Virus record (IMG/VR): IMGVR_UViG_3300036804_000345
Coordinates: 1-32,823 of that record
Direction: 5' to 3' (one strand)
Source of the DNA: a virus
DNA: 32,823 nucleotides
Shown here: in pieces, positions 13,493 through 23,153 of the stretch
Numbering within the stretch: position 1 is the first letter of the stretch
Layout of the letters: each line of letters starts with the position of its first letter
The notes under the pieces: generated by a model
Seen by the model: the letters and a program-made list of their open reading frames with translations, nothing else
The model's database searches: none
What the model was told of the DNA's origin: nothing
Program-made: the position numbers and the translations under genes

Positions 13493-15808
13493 TTAATATT
13501 TAATAACAAAATTAACTGCACTATTGAAAGGTCTTGATTCGTTGCTTCCATGATGATCTACATAAGAAGTTATGAGATACTGAGCGTTATAACAATATGC
13601 AGTTAGTACATTTCCTGTCGTATGTGTTTCTCTAGCAGTTGTATAAGAATGGTTATGAGTCAGTATTTCATCCAATTCGAATGATCCAATATGATTTTTA
13701 ATAAGGCCTTGCCCATAGTTAAAAAAACGATCACCAATATCTATTTTTCTATCTTTATCCCAGCCTCTTAAGAAAGTGCCCCGTAAATCCGGTACAGCAA
13801 AATAAGCTTGATTAATTGCAATCATTGTTTTTGTGGTGACTTGTTCTGCGGTATCGGTTTTTTCAATGTCAACGACTATGCCAGTTCCACCGGGTTTAGG
13901 ATCTATACCTTGTTTATTTTTCCGATACCAAACATAAAAATTTTCAGGGGTGGTAGTTGCAAAAATCCAATAGCTACCTGGTTTAATTTGGCTGGCCGCT
14001 ATTGTTTGCATTAAAGTCATTTGATGGCCATTTAAAGCTTCAGCTAAATACAATGTCACTTCATCGGCAGTCTGAGTTGAACAAAGCTCTAATTTTATTC
14101 CGGTCAATGAAGCAGGCTTAGGATCTACACCCTGACCATCTACAGTAAACCAAACATAATAAGTGACATCAGTTGTCGAAAATTGCAGCCATTTACCGGC
14201 TAAATTTTTGGTATCTGTGCACTCGATCTGAAATAAGTGTTTGGTAGCGGATGAGTTTCGTAAATTCGTTATGATAAATCCACTGGTTTTTGCATCAGGA
14301 AGCGGGGTAGATCCAATACTATTTCCTTGGCAGATAAGTTTGTTAGGATCTTTGCCACGAAAAGCCTGAAGAAAATAATTATTTCCGATAACCGCCGTTG
14401 TTATTGTAAATCCTGAGGTGCCTGCGGATGAAACGATTGCAGCACCCGATTGATTCGTGGTAAGCCGTATTCTAGCTTTCTGCGAATCAAGTACGGCGGT
14501 TACAAAGTTTGTGCCTGTTCCATATCGATAATAACTTAATTCATCATCCCATAATTTTTTAGCTAATCTTGAATATGGAATTTCATCAGGAGAAATGTCG
14601 GTACTTAAATAACGTGTGCCATCACATAATAATTCCCCTGCACTAGGTTGAGAATAAGCAGCTGAGTAAATCTTACCAATATCACCCTGATAGAATATGA
14701 AACCTGTTTTACTGGAGTAAATCGGCAAATAATTATCTGAACCATCGGCAGCGGGTATAGAATTTTCCACTAAGCTTTGGCTGATGATGTGATTATCCGT
14801 TATTTGCGGATAATCGTTTATTGGGTTATTGCCCTCACTTAACATAAAATCCGTTAAAGACACATCAAATACACTGTTTGTTGGAAAGCGTAGCGCAATA
14901 GAAAGTGTATCATCATCCTTTAAACCCAAGGGTTTATTTTGATTTTCTCCGAAAATAAAAGGAATAGTGATCATTGAATAAGAAGCGCTAATCGTAACTG
15001 TAGTTATAATTTTTTCTTCGATAGGACTTCCGCCTTGCCCGTAGTTTTTGATTAACAATAGTGCCACATTGAGTGTATTCTCAGTATTGGTTTGTGCAGC
15101 AAAGGAAAATGTATAAGACTGGATATTGGAAGCAAAGCAATTCACATTACGAAAATTGATTCTTAAATCTTTAATGAGATCACCCGAACTGGGTAGTTGG
15201 TTTTCGATGCGAATCGCATAACGTGGATAACCCGAAGGATTATTCACACAGGATCCAAAACGTTCAAAAACTACTAAATCTTTAGCCCTTGAATGTTCCG
15301 GCCGTTGAAAAGTCCATCCGCCCGGTGCTAGTGCAGTAATAGTTTTGTCTATTTCTCCAGGCACTTTATTTTTTTGTGCCGGAATATTGTTATGTAATAA
15401 AAATTGGCCATTAGGAATTAAGTTAATTAAATTTTTTTCATTATTATTCTGTGCGATGGTTGTGTTAGGCCAAGCTTCACGAGTGAATTGTAATTGGCCG
15501 TCCATACTTTCTACCGTGACATAATACAGTTCAACATTCCCTTGTTCATCATAGGGAAAATAAAAAGGTAATACATTGTTGCCATTCGCATCTTGTACGG
15601 TACCGACTGCACTTAAACGCAGAGGATTGGGTAATGCAACGTAAGTATGAGATGGATCACCACTCAAAGTGTAAGTAGGTTTTAATACGGTGCGTTGCTT
15701 GTCCTGATAAAAAGTAATAATGCCGTTGGCTAAAGGTAAACCTGACTTTTTATCAATAAAAGCTTGCTCTAGTGTAGGTGCGATAACATAACGTGGATCT
15801 AAATTCAT
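13493..15808 (-). CDS. phage tail fibre with collar domain and duplicated module
   Basis: 771 residues. Residues 1-115 (MNLDPRYVIAPTLEQAFIDK, then ITFYQDKQRTVLKPTYTLSG) are a virion-attachment head typical of short-tailed phage fibres. Residues 125-345 look like a beta-rich receptor or carbohydrate-binding region. Residues about 375-430 begin a collar-like domain (GDIGKIYSAAYSQPSAGELL). A duplicated module follows at about 538-594 and 611-667, each with a TT..YVWF...QG.DPKP...TGI...TAE.VT pattern. The end (about 672-771) has DLRGTFLRGWD and SRPFNSAVNFVIKY, the usual finish of phage tail-collar fibres. It should bind the host surface. The start overlaps the upstream gene by 4 bp (TAATGA-type junction). 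No endosialidase or lyase motif is recognised. Confidence 0.85.
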   Translation of the reverse strand: MNLDPRYVIAPTLEQAFIDKKSGLPLANGIITFYQDKQRTVLKPTYTLSGDPSHTYVALPNPLRLSAVGTVQDANGNNVLPFYFPYDEQGNVELYYVTVESMDGQLQFTREAWPNTTIAQNNNEKNLINLIPNGQFLLHNNIPAQKNKVPGEIDKTITALAPGGWTFQRPEHSRAKDLVVFERFGSCVNNPSGYPRYAIRIENQLPSSGDLIKDLRINFRNVNCFASNIQSYTFSFAAQTNTENTLNVALLLIKNYGQGGSPIEEKIITTVTISASYSMITIPFIFGENQNKPLGLKDDDTLSIALRFPTNSVFDVSLTDFMLSEGNNPINDYPQITDNHIISQSLVENSIPAADGSDNYLPIYSSKTGFIFYQGDIGKIYSAAYSQPSAGELLCDGTRYLSTDISPDEIPYSRLAKKLWDDELSYYRYGTGTNFVTAVLDSQKARIRLTTNQSGAAIVSSAGTSGFTITTAVIGNNYFLQAFRGKDPNKLICQGNSIGSTPLPDAKTSGFIITNLRNSSATKHLFQIECTDTKNLAGKWLQFSTTDVTYYVWFTVDGQGVDPKPASLTGIKLELCSTQTADEVTLYLAEALNGHQMTLMQTIAASQIKPGSYWIFATTTPENFYVWYRKNKQGIDPKPGGTGIVVDIEKTDTAEQVTTKTMIAINQAYFAVPDLRGTFLRGWDKDRKIDIGDRFFNYGQGLIKNHIGSFELDEILTHNHSYTTARETHTTGNVLTAYCYNAQYLITSYVDHHGSNESRPFNSAVNFVIKY

Positions 15809-17160
15809 AATGATTCCTTATTATTAGAGATGAGTTGATTGGCGATTAAACTCTTCAGTAGTAACTGATACGGTGGGTTTAATTTTTTAAGTTGTTGAGC
15901 CGCATAGGGATTAGCGGCTAGATCAAGTAATTTGGGTAAGACATAATGATGGGCAGCACCGCCTCCGACTAATCCACCGAGTGCACCCAGACCACCGGGA
16001 TGAGTCATCTCACCTAATCCTGCACCGGCTAAAAGACTCGCCAGCTGACTCGTCATTTTCCCGCGATTTATTTTATTGTTGAGTTGTTTATTTGCAGTTT
16101 GTAAATAATGATCGGATGGTAACGATTCTTTTTCAGACAGAGCGCTTAAAACATTACCTAATTTTTTCGGTGTGGAAGTTTTGATATCGCCTTGCGCTAT
16201 TTTTAAGATAAAAGGTTCTACGTTATAAGGAATAACGGTATTTTTATAAAAATTAGACGCATCTTGATATTGATTTAATACTTCACTGTTTTTTTGCTGT
16301 AAAAAATTTGTTATGTCACTTTGTAAAGCAGCACGTGCTTGCTTTAGATCAGCAATGGCATTATGGGTATGAATATCGAGGTGCTTACTACTCGATAATT
16401 GTCCTAGCTTAGAACCTAATTGGCTTTGTAATTGATGCGCCTTTTCTAGGCTGGGATTATTTATAAAATCCTGGTGCAAATCTTTTAATTTAGCATCATA
16501 GGCCGTCAAAATATCTTGATGTAATTGAGGATAGCGCTGACTATTTATTTTTTCCGATCCGATCACCCCTAAAACAGATCCATACTGTTTCTTAGCTTCT
16601 GCTTTACTATTTTCATAAGCATCTTTAATGGAAGAAACCAATTTATTTGTAAACTGCTGAGGGTTAATAAATTCTGTCGCATGATGAATACCCTTTAGTG
16701 TTAAAGGGATCGATTCACCTAAGCTTGCTAATAAAGCGCCGTTTTCTGCACCTTTTATTCTGTCGTTAGGGTTTTCTAAAGCACTACCTAAGGCTGATCC
16801 AGATAATCTTCTCGCTATTCCTCTAGTGCCTTCACCACTGAGTGCCTTAGCTAATCTGCCAATCAGAGGCAAGCTTTCAGTTGCTGCACGAGCGGTATTG
16901 AGCACTTCTCCGCCTCCTACGAAACCTAAGAGATTTCCAGCGATATCACCCATTTTTCCTGACAAGCCTTGTGATTCAGGTACGTGAGGAACAGGACTGT
17001 AGGGTAAATTCGCTAAGCTATTTTGTAGTGCGCCACCAACTCCTGCTAAAAAATTAAAAAGTGGATTGTGCTGACTCTCTAAAGCATTCGAATTAATCGA
17101 TTGACCTTCTAATTGTTTTAAAATGTCAGGATCATTGACCGGTTTCATTGCTCGTACCAT
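15805..17160 (-). CDS. putative DNA-ejection (pilot) protein, gp16-like position
   Basis: 451 residues. Helix-rich with a long coiled segment (about 180-310) and two Gly/Ala-rich hydrophobic stretches: about 75-90 (GDIAGNLLGFVGGGE) and about 375-405 (LASLLAGAGLGEMTH onward), which could insert in membranes. No enzymatic motif is visible. It is the third large protein after tail factors gp4 and gp10, the place held by ejection proteins gp7, gp20 and gp16 in P22-like phages, so a virion protein that enters the cell with the DNA is the best reading. The start may be the ATG at 17160 or the one at 17148; AAGGG lies 3 nt before the former and about 14 nt before the latter. The gene overlaps the upstream gene by 16 bp. 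Confidence 0.65.
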   Translation of the reverse strand: MVRAMKPVNDPDILKQLEGQSINSNALESQHNPLFNFLAGVGGALQNSLANLPYSPVPHVPESQGLSGKMGDIAGNLLGFVGGGEVLNTARAATESLPLIGRLAKALSGEGTRGIARRLSGSALGSALENPNDRIKGAENGALLASLGESIPLTLKGIHHATEFINPQQFTNKLVSSIKDAYENSKAEAKKQYGSVLGVIGSEKINSQRYPQLHQDILTAYDAKLKDLHQDFINNPSLEKAHQLQSQLGSKLGQLSSSKHLDIHTHNAIADLKQARAALQSDITNFLQQKNSEVLNQYQDASNFYKNTVIPYNVEPFILKIAQGDIKTSTPKKLGNVLSALSEKESLPSDHYLQTANKQLNNKINRGKMTSQLASLLAGAGLGEMTHPGGLGALGGLVGGGAAHHYVLPKLLDLAANPYAAQQLKKLNPPYQLLLKSLIANQLISNNKESL

Positions 17161-18284
17161 TTCCCTTGAATCTTATGATAGGTTTTACCGTTGATTATTT
17201 TTGTTGCCTCCAAAATAGGATTAAATGCTTTAATACGATGCATCGGCGTTAAAGGAGAAGCAGAAAATTGCACGGATCGAGCGACTAAATTTAAGGTTTT
17301 ACCAAGCTGATTGAGTTGAACTATAAATTGCTGAGGATTAGAGGTTAGCGCATCCGCTGTTTTATCAAACATATCTTCTAGAATCTTACGTTGCGCATCC
17401 GTCGCACCCATTTGATCCAATGTTTTAATTCGGCTTTCAATCAAAGGTAAAGTTTGACGTTTAAAGGCAATGTAATCTTCATACGCTTTGGGATTAGTTT
17501 GTGAAAGTGCGGCTAAAGCTACTTTACCTTTTCCTGTTGCTCCGGCATAAACGGCTGCGTTTTGTGCTTGCGACTGAAAAATGGGGTCATTAAAAATTCC
17601 CTCAACTTGAATACCCCCTTCATACTGCCGACGAGTTGCGGGTGTAGTTAACGTATTATTTGCAGATAACTGATTCGCTAATTGCGTTTGACGAATATTA
17701 TCCGGTGTTTGTTGTGAGAAGCGCGGAGATAATGCTTTACCAAGAGCTGCATTTTGTGATTCATAGCGATCCATTCCAGGTAAATAACGTTTTAATAGTT
17801 TAGGGGTAATAAAATTGTTGTTAGTTTGATTACCTAAATCCACTAGCATTTGATTGTAATGTTCTTGGTTTTGAGCAATCCAAATTTGCCTTGCAGCGGG
17901 CGCCATGGCTTGTAAAGCGCGTGCCATTTGATAAGCTCCACCAAAACGTGATCCGACTTGTGCTGCTTGTTGAGCTTTTATTAGAGCATCTAATGGCGCT
18001 AATTGCGTTGCTTGTTTTGTTTTTTCCGTCTGAGCTTGCAAATAGGGTATTTGTGCTGATTGATAGGCCAGAGAGGTTTGCATCTTTTGTGGAGCAAATT
18101 GTAATTGAATCTGTGATAAGGCATTGGCTAATTGTTGTTTATGTAAATTTTCTTGCTCATTATTTTTTAGGAAATGATTTTGAATAATTTGTTGAACTAA
18201 GTTTCCGCCAGCGGCTAATCCCATTCCTAAAGGATTAGCTTGTTCGGAAGATAAAATAGGGAATTGTTGAACGGGTATTGCCAT
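17145..18284 (-). CDS. putative DNA-ejection protein, gp20-like position
   Basis: 379 residues, very rich in Gln and Ala, with long helices (for example QLANALSQIQLQFAPQKM) and little hydrophobic core. This composition is usual for internal virion or ejection proteins of short-tailed phages. It lies between a small Gln/Gly-rich protein and the putative pilot protein, with 9 bp to the former and an overlap with the latter, so all three are made together. No family is recognised by motif; the role is inferred from position and composition. No signal peptide. Confidence 0.65.
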   Translation of the reverse strand: MAIPVQQFPILSSEQANPLGMGLAAGGNLVQQIIQNHFLKNNEQENLHKQQLANALSQIQLQFAPQKMQTSLAYQSAQIPYLQAQTEKTKQATQLAPLDALIKAQQAAQVGSRFGGAYQMARALQAMAPAARQIWIAQNQEHYNQMLVDLGNQTNNNFITPKLLKRYLPGMDRYESQNAALGKALSPRFSQQTPDNIRQTQLANQLSANNTLTTPATRRQYEGGIQVEGIFNDPIFQSQAQNAAVYAGATGKGKVALAALSQTNPKAYEDYIAFKRQTLPLIESRIKTLDQMGATDAQRKILEDMFDKTADALTSNPQQFIVQLNQLGKTLNLVARSVQFSASPLTPMHRIKAFNPILEATKIINGKTYHKIQGKWYEQ

Positions 18285-18293
18285 CGTTTATTT

Positions 18294-18875
18294 CTATAAA
18301 AATCCACCCGCCAATCCCAATAGCATACCTAATAATTGTTGATTGGATTGGTTTTGATTGGCAGCCGTGGAATACGCTAAATTACCTTGTGACATCAACG
18401 CATTACTTAAGTTTTCGCCTAAATTATTTGAGGCGCCAAAACCCATGTTATAAATATTTTGTTTTCCCGTTAAACCTTGACCATATAAACCTAATGCATG
18501 ACTTAAATAGTTATTGAAATCTTGGTTCGCAAATTGACTCGCTGTTTGCTGTGTTTGTTGTTGTTGCATGGGGCTACCGAGCATTCCTTTAGCGGCGGCA
18601 GCTCGATTACCGGCATTGAGTGCTTGATTCAGTTGGAATTGATAACCGGGAGATTCGTGATAACCCTGGCCAAGTTTATTGAGTAAATCACCCGGATTAT
18701 TTAATAATTGATCATATTGTCCTTGTAGTTGTGGATAAACAGCATTACCTCTATCCGCATAAGGTTTTAAATATTGTTTTAAAATATCTGGTATTTGCTG
18801 GTAATAACTTCCTGCTTGATTGGCCCCATCATTACCACCCCATAAAAAATTTCCAATATCACCAAAAACACTCAT
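18294..18875 (-). CDS. putative DNA-transfer/ejection protein, gp7-like position
   Basis: 193 residues, rich in Gly, Gln and Asn. It opens with MSVFGDIGNFLWGG and ends with a hydrophobic glycine stretch (LLGMLLGLAGGFL). In between is a block common in phage virion proteins: ILKQYLKPYADRGNAVYPQL, then ESPGYQFQLNQALNAGNRAAAAKG. These features match DNA-transfer proteins that sit in the head and leave it at infection. The gene starts 3 bp after the small gene at 18879-19142 and is followed by the other two putative ejection proteins. The role comes from composition, position and recall of similar virion proteins. Confidence 0.7.
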   Translation of the reverse strand: MSVFGDIGNFLWGGNDGANQAGSYYQQIPDILKQYLKPYADRGNAVYPQLQGQYDQLLNNPGDLLNKLGQGYHESPGYQFQLNQALNAGNRAAAAKGMLGSPMQQQQTQQTASQFANQDFNNYLSHALGLYGQGLTGKQNIYNMGFGASNNLGENLSNALMSQGNLAYSTAANQNQSNQQLLGMLLGLAGGFL

Positions 18876-18878
18876 GCA

Positions 18879-19142
18879 TTAATCCAATTGAAATATTTTA
18901 AAATGGCCATTGACGTTACCTTTAAATTGCTGAGTATTTGCATCATAGATCAAACGACCTGTTTTATTGGGTTGATCTAATTGAGTAATGATGGAAGTCG
19001 GTTTGAGTGGCAACTGAAAACCTTCATCTGATAAATGGGTTTGCAATAAAGTTGTGATTTGCTGAAGCCATAAACTCCATGCAGAAGTCCATTGTCCCTT
19101 TTCATTGATCGGTTTTTCATGCGGTAAGTTAGGAATCTTCAT
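18879..19142 (-). CDS. small virion-associated protein
   Basis: 87 residues, soluble, with no signal or membrane segment. The C-terminal half (ITQLDQPNKTGRLIYDANTQ, then FKGNVNGHFKIFQLD) has the look of small proteins encoded next to the tail hub in short-tailed phages. The start overlaps the upstream gp10-like gene by 4 bp (ATGA), so the two are coupled. The function is unknown; a small structural or assembly part of the tail is likely. Confidence 0.6.
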   Translation of the reverse strand: MKIPNLPHEKPINEKGQWTSAWSLWLQQITTLLQTHLSDEGFQLPLKPTSIITQLDQPNKTGRLIYDANTQQFKGNVNGHFKIFQLD

Positions 19143-20527
19143 AGAATGCTCAAGAGACCATTGCCTACCACAAAACGATCCTGTCCCCAGAAATTAAACT
19201 GTAAGGTCAAATCATTGGTGCGACCTAAGCGCCACCAACTGAGTTGATTTTGTCGGTGCGCTAAGGGATTTAAAACTTTAGATAACGCCGAACTAAAACT
19301 TATCCCACCATCTTTGGATAACGTTAAATCTACCCGTTGTAGAGACGAACTATGACCTTGCTCGATAGGAATTGTTAATTTTTGTGCAATAAAAGAATCT
19401 GTATCAGCAAAACGAATAGGCGGCGTAATTCTAATTCTTGGAATTTCTTTTCCATCGGCTTCGTTATAGCAAGAATTTAATTCATACACATGGCCGTCAA
19501 TAAAACTAATAAAATAATAACTGCCATAATAGTAAACCGCTTTTTTAGCAATATGTGCATCCAAAGATCCATTAGTTAGCGTAAAAAAATGTTGGGTATT
19601 AAAATCATAGGCATATGTTAAGTTATCTTCTGGGAAAGTCAGTTGATAAATTAAATGTCCATCTTGTTTGAATAAAAACCCATAAGCATTATTTGGATTT
19701 TTTAATTGCGAAAATTTAAAGTTAATCCCTTCGGTAGAAATTTGCTGAATCGAACCCCCATCACTTAATAGAATGACAGGACCTGATTTCTCGTTGCACG
19801 CTAACCAAACAATAAATTGGTCACTTGCTGCAATCGTCGCTGGATTTAAACAGCCATAATCAATATTGAAACTGGAAGCACGTTGGTAGGGAAATAGAGT
19901 TAACCCCATATCAGACCAACATTCTGTGACCGTAGATCCTATAACAAAAAGCGCATTACCTCTTCCTGGTAAAGGAACCACCGCTAAGGGATTATCCGCT
20001 TTGGTTTGAAATTCACCCACATGACTGCTGTCAGCAGGCCAATGCAAACTATTTTCCTCATCACACAATCGCCACTCGGCATGCTCACTATCGGGTGCGA
20101 TAAAACGACCGTTATGATAAGCAATAAAGCTAGGAACAAAATCTAATTCCGCTTTTTTAAACGTTGAATCACGGACATTAAAAATAAATATATCTTTTTG
20201 ATCACAAATTGCTATCTCCTCTTTTTCGTTTTCTGCAATTAATACTTCGCCTGTAAAGGTTTCTAGGCTACCAATACGTTGTGCATACAAGGTTCGGCCG
20301 ATGATATAGACACCATTATCGATTACAGCGATTAAATGATTAAAACGCACACTGTTAAATAATCCGCGCCCTGATCCTTTTTCTGCAATCGCTAATACTT
20401 TTTTATAACCGGCAAATGGAACGAGGAATTTATTACTCACTAGCATATTAAAAGTTTGTTCAGCAGATATTTTGGGGTAACGACCAAAACCATTACCACC
20501 AACCATCGCGACAGGAAGCTGTTTCAT
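19139..20527 (-). CDS. P22 gp10-like tail hub / packaged-DNA stabilisation protein
   Basis: 462 residues. The opening MKQLPVAMVGGNGFGRYPKI, with SAEQTFNMLVS after it, is typical of the Phage_stabilise (P22 gp10) family, as are GYKKVLAIAEKGSGRGLF and the conserved block GSTVTECWSD. The protein is beta-rich and propeller-like, ending in a region about DLTLSKDGG, LGRTNDLTLQF and FWGQDRFVVGNG. In P22, gp10 forms the tail hub that plugs the portal after packaging and binds the tailspike and needle. The length is close to the family norm. The start overlaps the gp4-like gene by 4 bp, and the two are consecutive as in P22. Confidence 0.88.
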   Translation of the reverse strand: MKQLPVAMVGGNGFGRYPKISAEQTFNMLVSNKFLVPFAGYKKVLAIAEKGSGRGLFNSVRFNHLIAVIDNGVYIIGRTLYAQRIGSLETFTGEVLIAENEKEEIAICDQKDIFIFNVRDSTFKKAELDFVPSFIAYHNGRFIAPDSEHAEWRLCDEENSLHWPADSSHVGEFQTKADNPLAVVPLPGRGNALFVIGSTVTECWSDMGLTLFPYQRASSFNIDYGCLNPATIAASDQFIVWLACNEKSGPVILLSDGGSIQQISTEGINFKFSQLKNPNNAYGFLFKQDGHLIYQLTFPEDNLTYAYDFNTQHFFTLTNGSLDAHIAKKAVYYYGSYYFISFIDGHVYELNSCYNEADGKEIPRIRITPPIRFADTDSFIAQKLTIPIEQGHSSSLQRVDLTLSKDGGISFSSALSKVLNPLAHRQNQLSWWRLGRTNDLTLQFNFWGQDRFVVGNGLLSIL

Positions 20528-21186
20528 GATGTTCCTGAATAAAACATTGAAATCTTCTCAACACTCAAATCAAGGGGTGATGCATCAAGCAATTTTCTTT
20601 CTATTTCCTTTAATTTTCCTTTGGCTGAAAAGGGATGATTATAAAAATCGCATAAATAATCAGCTAAACCATAGCGGAGATAGAGAAGATAATCGCGATC
20701 ATAAATCGCGCTTAAATCATCGTTAGCATTCACTTCGGTTAAACCAAATTTTCCGACAAGTTTAAGAGAATAAGCCTTATCCGGTGTAGGGCTTAAAAAA
20801 AGAAAGCTTCCCCCTTTGGTTTTTTCTAGATGATAAAACCGTGGCCGTAAAAATGATGAGGGATAATTTTGATTAAAATATTCTTTTCTTCCTAATAAAG
20901 GTAAGGACTGCAATAAATAACAACTTGGTTTTTCTTCAGTTAACGTCAAGGAATCTAAATTCAGTAAATGCTGGACAAACATTTCTTCCGAGTGCGCTAC
21001 ACAAGTAAGTTGTTGAATACGGGTATGAGGAATGATACGAGCATTAGCATTTTGTAGCGCCAAAAAATCATTGAGATGTTCAAGACCATCCTTCAATTGA
21101 TCGCCGCTCACCGTTTCCGCTTGAGCTGCAACAATGCCAGCTAGATTCCAAGCTTTAGTGATTAATTCTGTTACTGAATAAGTCAT
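20524..21186 (-). CDS. P22 gp4-like head completion protein
   Basis: 220 residues. The N-terminal helix bundle (MTYSVTELITKAWNLAGIVA, then GDQLKDGLEHLNDFLA) is characteristic of the P22 tail accessory factor gp4 family, which binds under the portal and stabilises packaged DNA. Further blocks fit: SYSLKLVGKF-like strands (KAYSLKLVGKF) and the C-terminal helix YLLYLRYGLADYLCDFY. In P22 gp4 has muralytic activity in some family members, but I do not see a clear catalytic motif here. It is 14 bp downstream of the coat gene and overlaps gp10 by 4 bp. Confidence 0.82.
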   Translation of the reverse strand: MTYSVTELITKAWNLAGIVAAQAETVSGDQLKDGLEHLNDFLALQNANARIIPHTRIQQLTCVAHSEEMFVQHLLNLDSLTLTEEKPSCYLLQSLPLLGRKEYFNQNYPSSFLRPRFYHLEKTKGGSFLFLSPTPDKAYSLKLVGKFGLTEVNANDDLSAIYDRDYLLYLRYGLADYLCDFYNHPFSAKGKLKEIERKLLDASPLDLSVEKISMFYSGTS

Positions 21187-21200
21187 TTTATTATTTTTAA

Positions 21201-22442
21201 TTAAACAGGAAATACAATTCGCATGGCATATTCATCAACCAGGGTTGAACCCCAAATCACATCATGCACAAAACCTCGTTGATTTTGACCGAACAACGAA
21301 CCGTAATACATACGTAGAGAAACGCCGGTATCGGAATCCGATTGATTAGCGGTTGGAAAAGGCACTTCTTCTGGTAAGCGTGGCATTCCTACATATAAGG
21401 CATTGCCACCGACAATTAATCCTGCTCGATGGTTGGGTAAGGCTTTGATTTGCATGCCTTTGACAATGTTAGTGGTGATATTTTGATGCGCAGTACTCGA
21501 GTCAGCCACTAAAGCAGGGAAAATATTAATTGTGACATTGCCTTTATCATTAGAAGCAGCATCTTTAACCACACGACACTGTACAGGTTGTGCCGAAGGT
21601 TGATGGCCAATGAAGGTTAAGTAACGCAGTTTAAATAAATCGGTATCTTGAAATTGAATCAGATCATTGGCTTTAAAGGCACTCACTGATTTTTTATCAA
21701 CACCACTTAAGGTTAACTGCGTGATATTTTTACCACTCGGATCATTAGTACTTTCTACCGTTAATATCGTACCGGCATTACCGCAATCTCCCGCTAAATG
21801 AATGGGTAATAAATTGGATTGATAAAATTGTGCACGTGCAAAATTGCCAAGCTCCCAAGAGTTAGCGGCTTCTTTATTTCGATCTAAAACAAATTGACTT
21901 AATCCACTATTAATAATGGAAGGTATAGCCATATCCGGTAAATAGACTTTGGGTGAATCTTGTGTTGCACCATAATTACGATAATTCGCTAACATCTGTG
22001 CCAAATCACCATAACTGTTAAGTGCAGTTTTTCCATCACCATAAAAGCGATAGGTATGAATTAAGGCATTGCAGGCAACATCAGCTTCTACTTTGGCAGA
22101 CAATTCAGCCATGGCAGCTTTACCAAATTTTTCCATATAATCTCTGACATTGAAAATAAACTGCTGCACATTAAACGCATAAGCGGTATTGGCAGCTTTA
22201 TCGACAGTTAGTGTATGTTCACGGTGTTCAGAATCTTGAAATTGTGCAATCAAGGAATCGTTGGTGACATAGCGAGGTGGCTTATCAAAACTAATCGTAT
22301 CGCCTAAGTTAGCTTCGATCTTTTCAAAGTTTTTAAATTGAGTATTTGCCGTAGAAACAAAGCAATTAAGGTTTAATAAATAAGCTAAACTTGAAGCTTG
22401 ATAGGTAACAACTTGTTCTAGATTGTTATTGGGCAATGCCAT
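21201..22442 (-). CDS. P22-type major coat protein
   Basis: 413 residues, near the 430 of P22 gp5. Family blocks can be seen: an N-terminal helix region, GDTISFDKPPRYV (47-59), TLTVDKAANTAYAFNVQQF (about 77-95, the spine strand region), MAELSAKVEADVACNAL (110-126) and the C-terminal FVHDVIWGSTLVDEYAMRIV. It forms the icosahedral shell (HK97 fold). The gene sits directly after the scaffold gene (48-bp gap with a clean GGAGAT ribosome site) and before gp4, the P22 order. The coding region is intact. Confidence 0.9.
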   Translation of the reverse strand: MALPNNNLEQVVTYQASSLAYLLNLNCFVSTANTQFKNFEKIEANLGDTISFDKPPRYVTNDSLIAQFQDSEHREHTLTVDKAANTAYAFNVQQFIFNVRDYMEKFGKAAMAELSAKVEADVACNALIHTYRFYGDGKTALNSYGDLAQMLANYRNYGATQDSPKVYLPDMAIPSIINSGLSQFVLDRNKEAANSWELGNFARAQFYQSNLLPIHLAGDCGNAGTILTVESTNDPSGKNITQLTLSGVDKKSVSAFKANDLIQFQDTDLFKLRYLTFIGHQPSAQPVQCRVVKDAASNDKGNVTINIFPALVADSSTAHQNITTNIVKGMQIKALPNHRAGLIVGGNALYVGMPRLPEEVPFPTANQSDSDTGVSLRMYYGSLFGQNQRGFVHDVIWGSTLVDEYAMRIVFPV

Positions 22443-22490
22443 GAAAATTTAATCTCCATTTTTTGAATTATTATGAGAGATAACGATCAC

Positions 22491-23153
22491 TTAAGCGCGT
22501 AACCAGGATTGATTACGATAATCTCTGATAGTGATTGGACTATTATCTGTTTTTGTTATTGAAGGCGTCAGTTGAGAGAGAGGTGGCTGTGCAGAAGGTG
22601 CTTGTTTAGCCGTTTGATTTTGTTTAATTGAATCAGATAAACGTTGTATTTCCATCGTAGCCAGATTTGGATTTAATTGCGCACATTGTTTTAATAAAAC
22701 GGCTTTAGTTGGATTTTTAGCAAGTTCATACATAATATCCGCGGTATTATCAAAATTATTTGCGAGTTGCACAACCTCAGGAAATTTGTGTACTTCGAGA
22801 GTTGCTAATGTTTCTTCAAAATCAGGGTATTTATCTTTAGCTGCCGTTAATTTACCTAAAAACTGCTGTGCGATTTGCTGAGCTTGCCATTCATTCGCTT
22901 GCTGCGCCGTATGATTTGCAATCATACTTTGCACATCTTCTGTTGTTATTGACGTTGTTGAAGCTTGTGTAGCAGGGATATTGATGGGTTGTTGCGCTAA
23001 TTCTTCTTTAACTGCTTTTTTCCCTTGTTCATACGCATGATGTTTTGCTTGCTTAACGATATTATCAACCACGGATTGCGGTATTGTTTTTTCAATGGGG
23101 TCAAGGTTTACTTCAATATTCGGTAAGTTTTCTATTGTTTCATTTTCACTCAT
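22491..23153 (-). CDS. phage scaffolding protein
   Basis: 220 residues, acidic at the N-terminus, Gln-rich, with two coiled-coil stretches (about 25-55 and 75-125) and a disordered Pro/Gln/Thr-rich linker (about 180-205) before a basic C-terminus (ITIRDYRNQSWLRA). This is the expected shape of a scaffold that copolymerises with the coat by its C-terminus and leaves before packaging ends. The position directly before the coat gene agrees. Scaffold sequences diverge, so the call rests on composition and order. Confidence 0.75.
   Translation of the reverse strand: MSENETIENLPNIEVNLDPIEKTIPQSVVDNIVKQAKHHAYEQGKKAVKEELAQQPINIPATQASTTSITTEDVQSMIANHTAQQANEWQAQQIAQQFLGKLTAAKDKYPDFEETLATLEVHKFPEVVQLANNFDNTADIMYELAKNPTKAVLLKQCAQLNPNLATMEIQRLSDSIKQNQTAKQAPSAQPPLSQLTPSITKTDNSPITIRDYRNQSWLRA

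Noticed and set aside
17891-18187. 98-codon + strand frame within the putative ejection protein gene
   Set aside because: It has no supporting ribosome site and overlaps a gene that fits the - strand operon in order and spacing.
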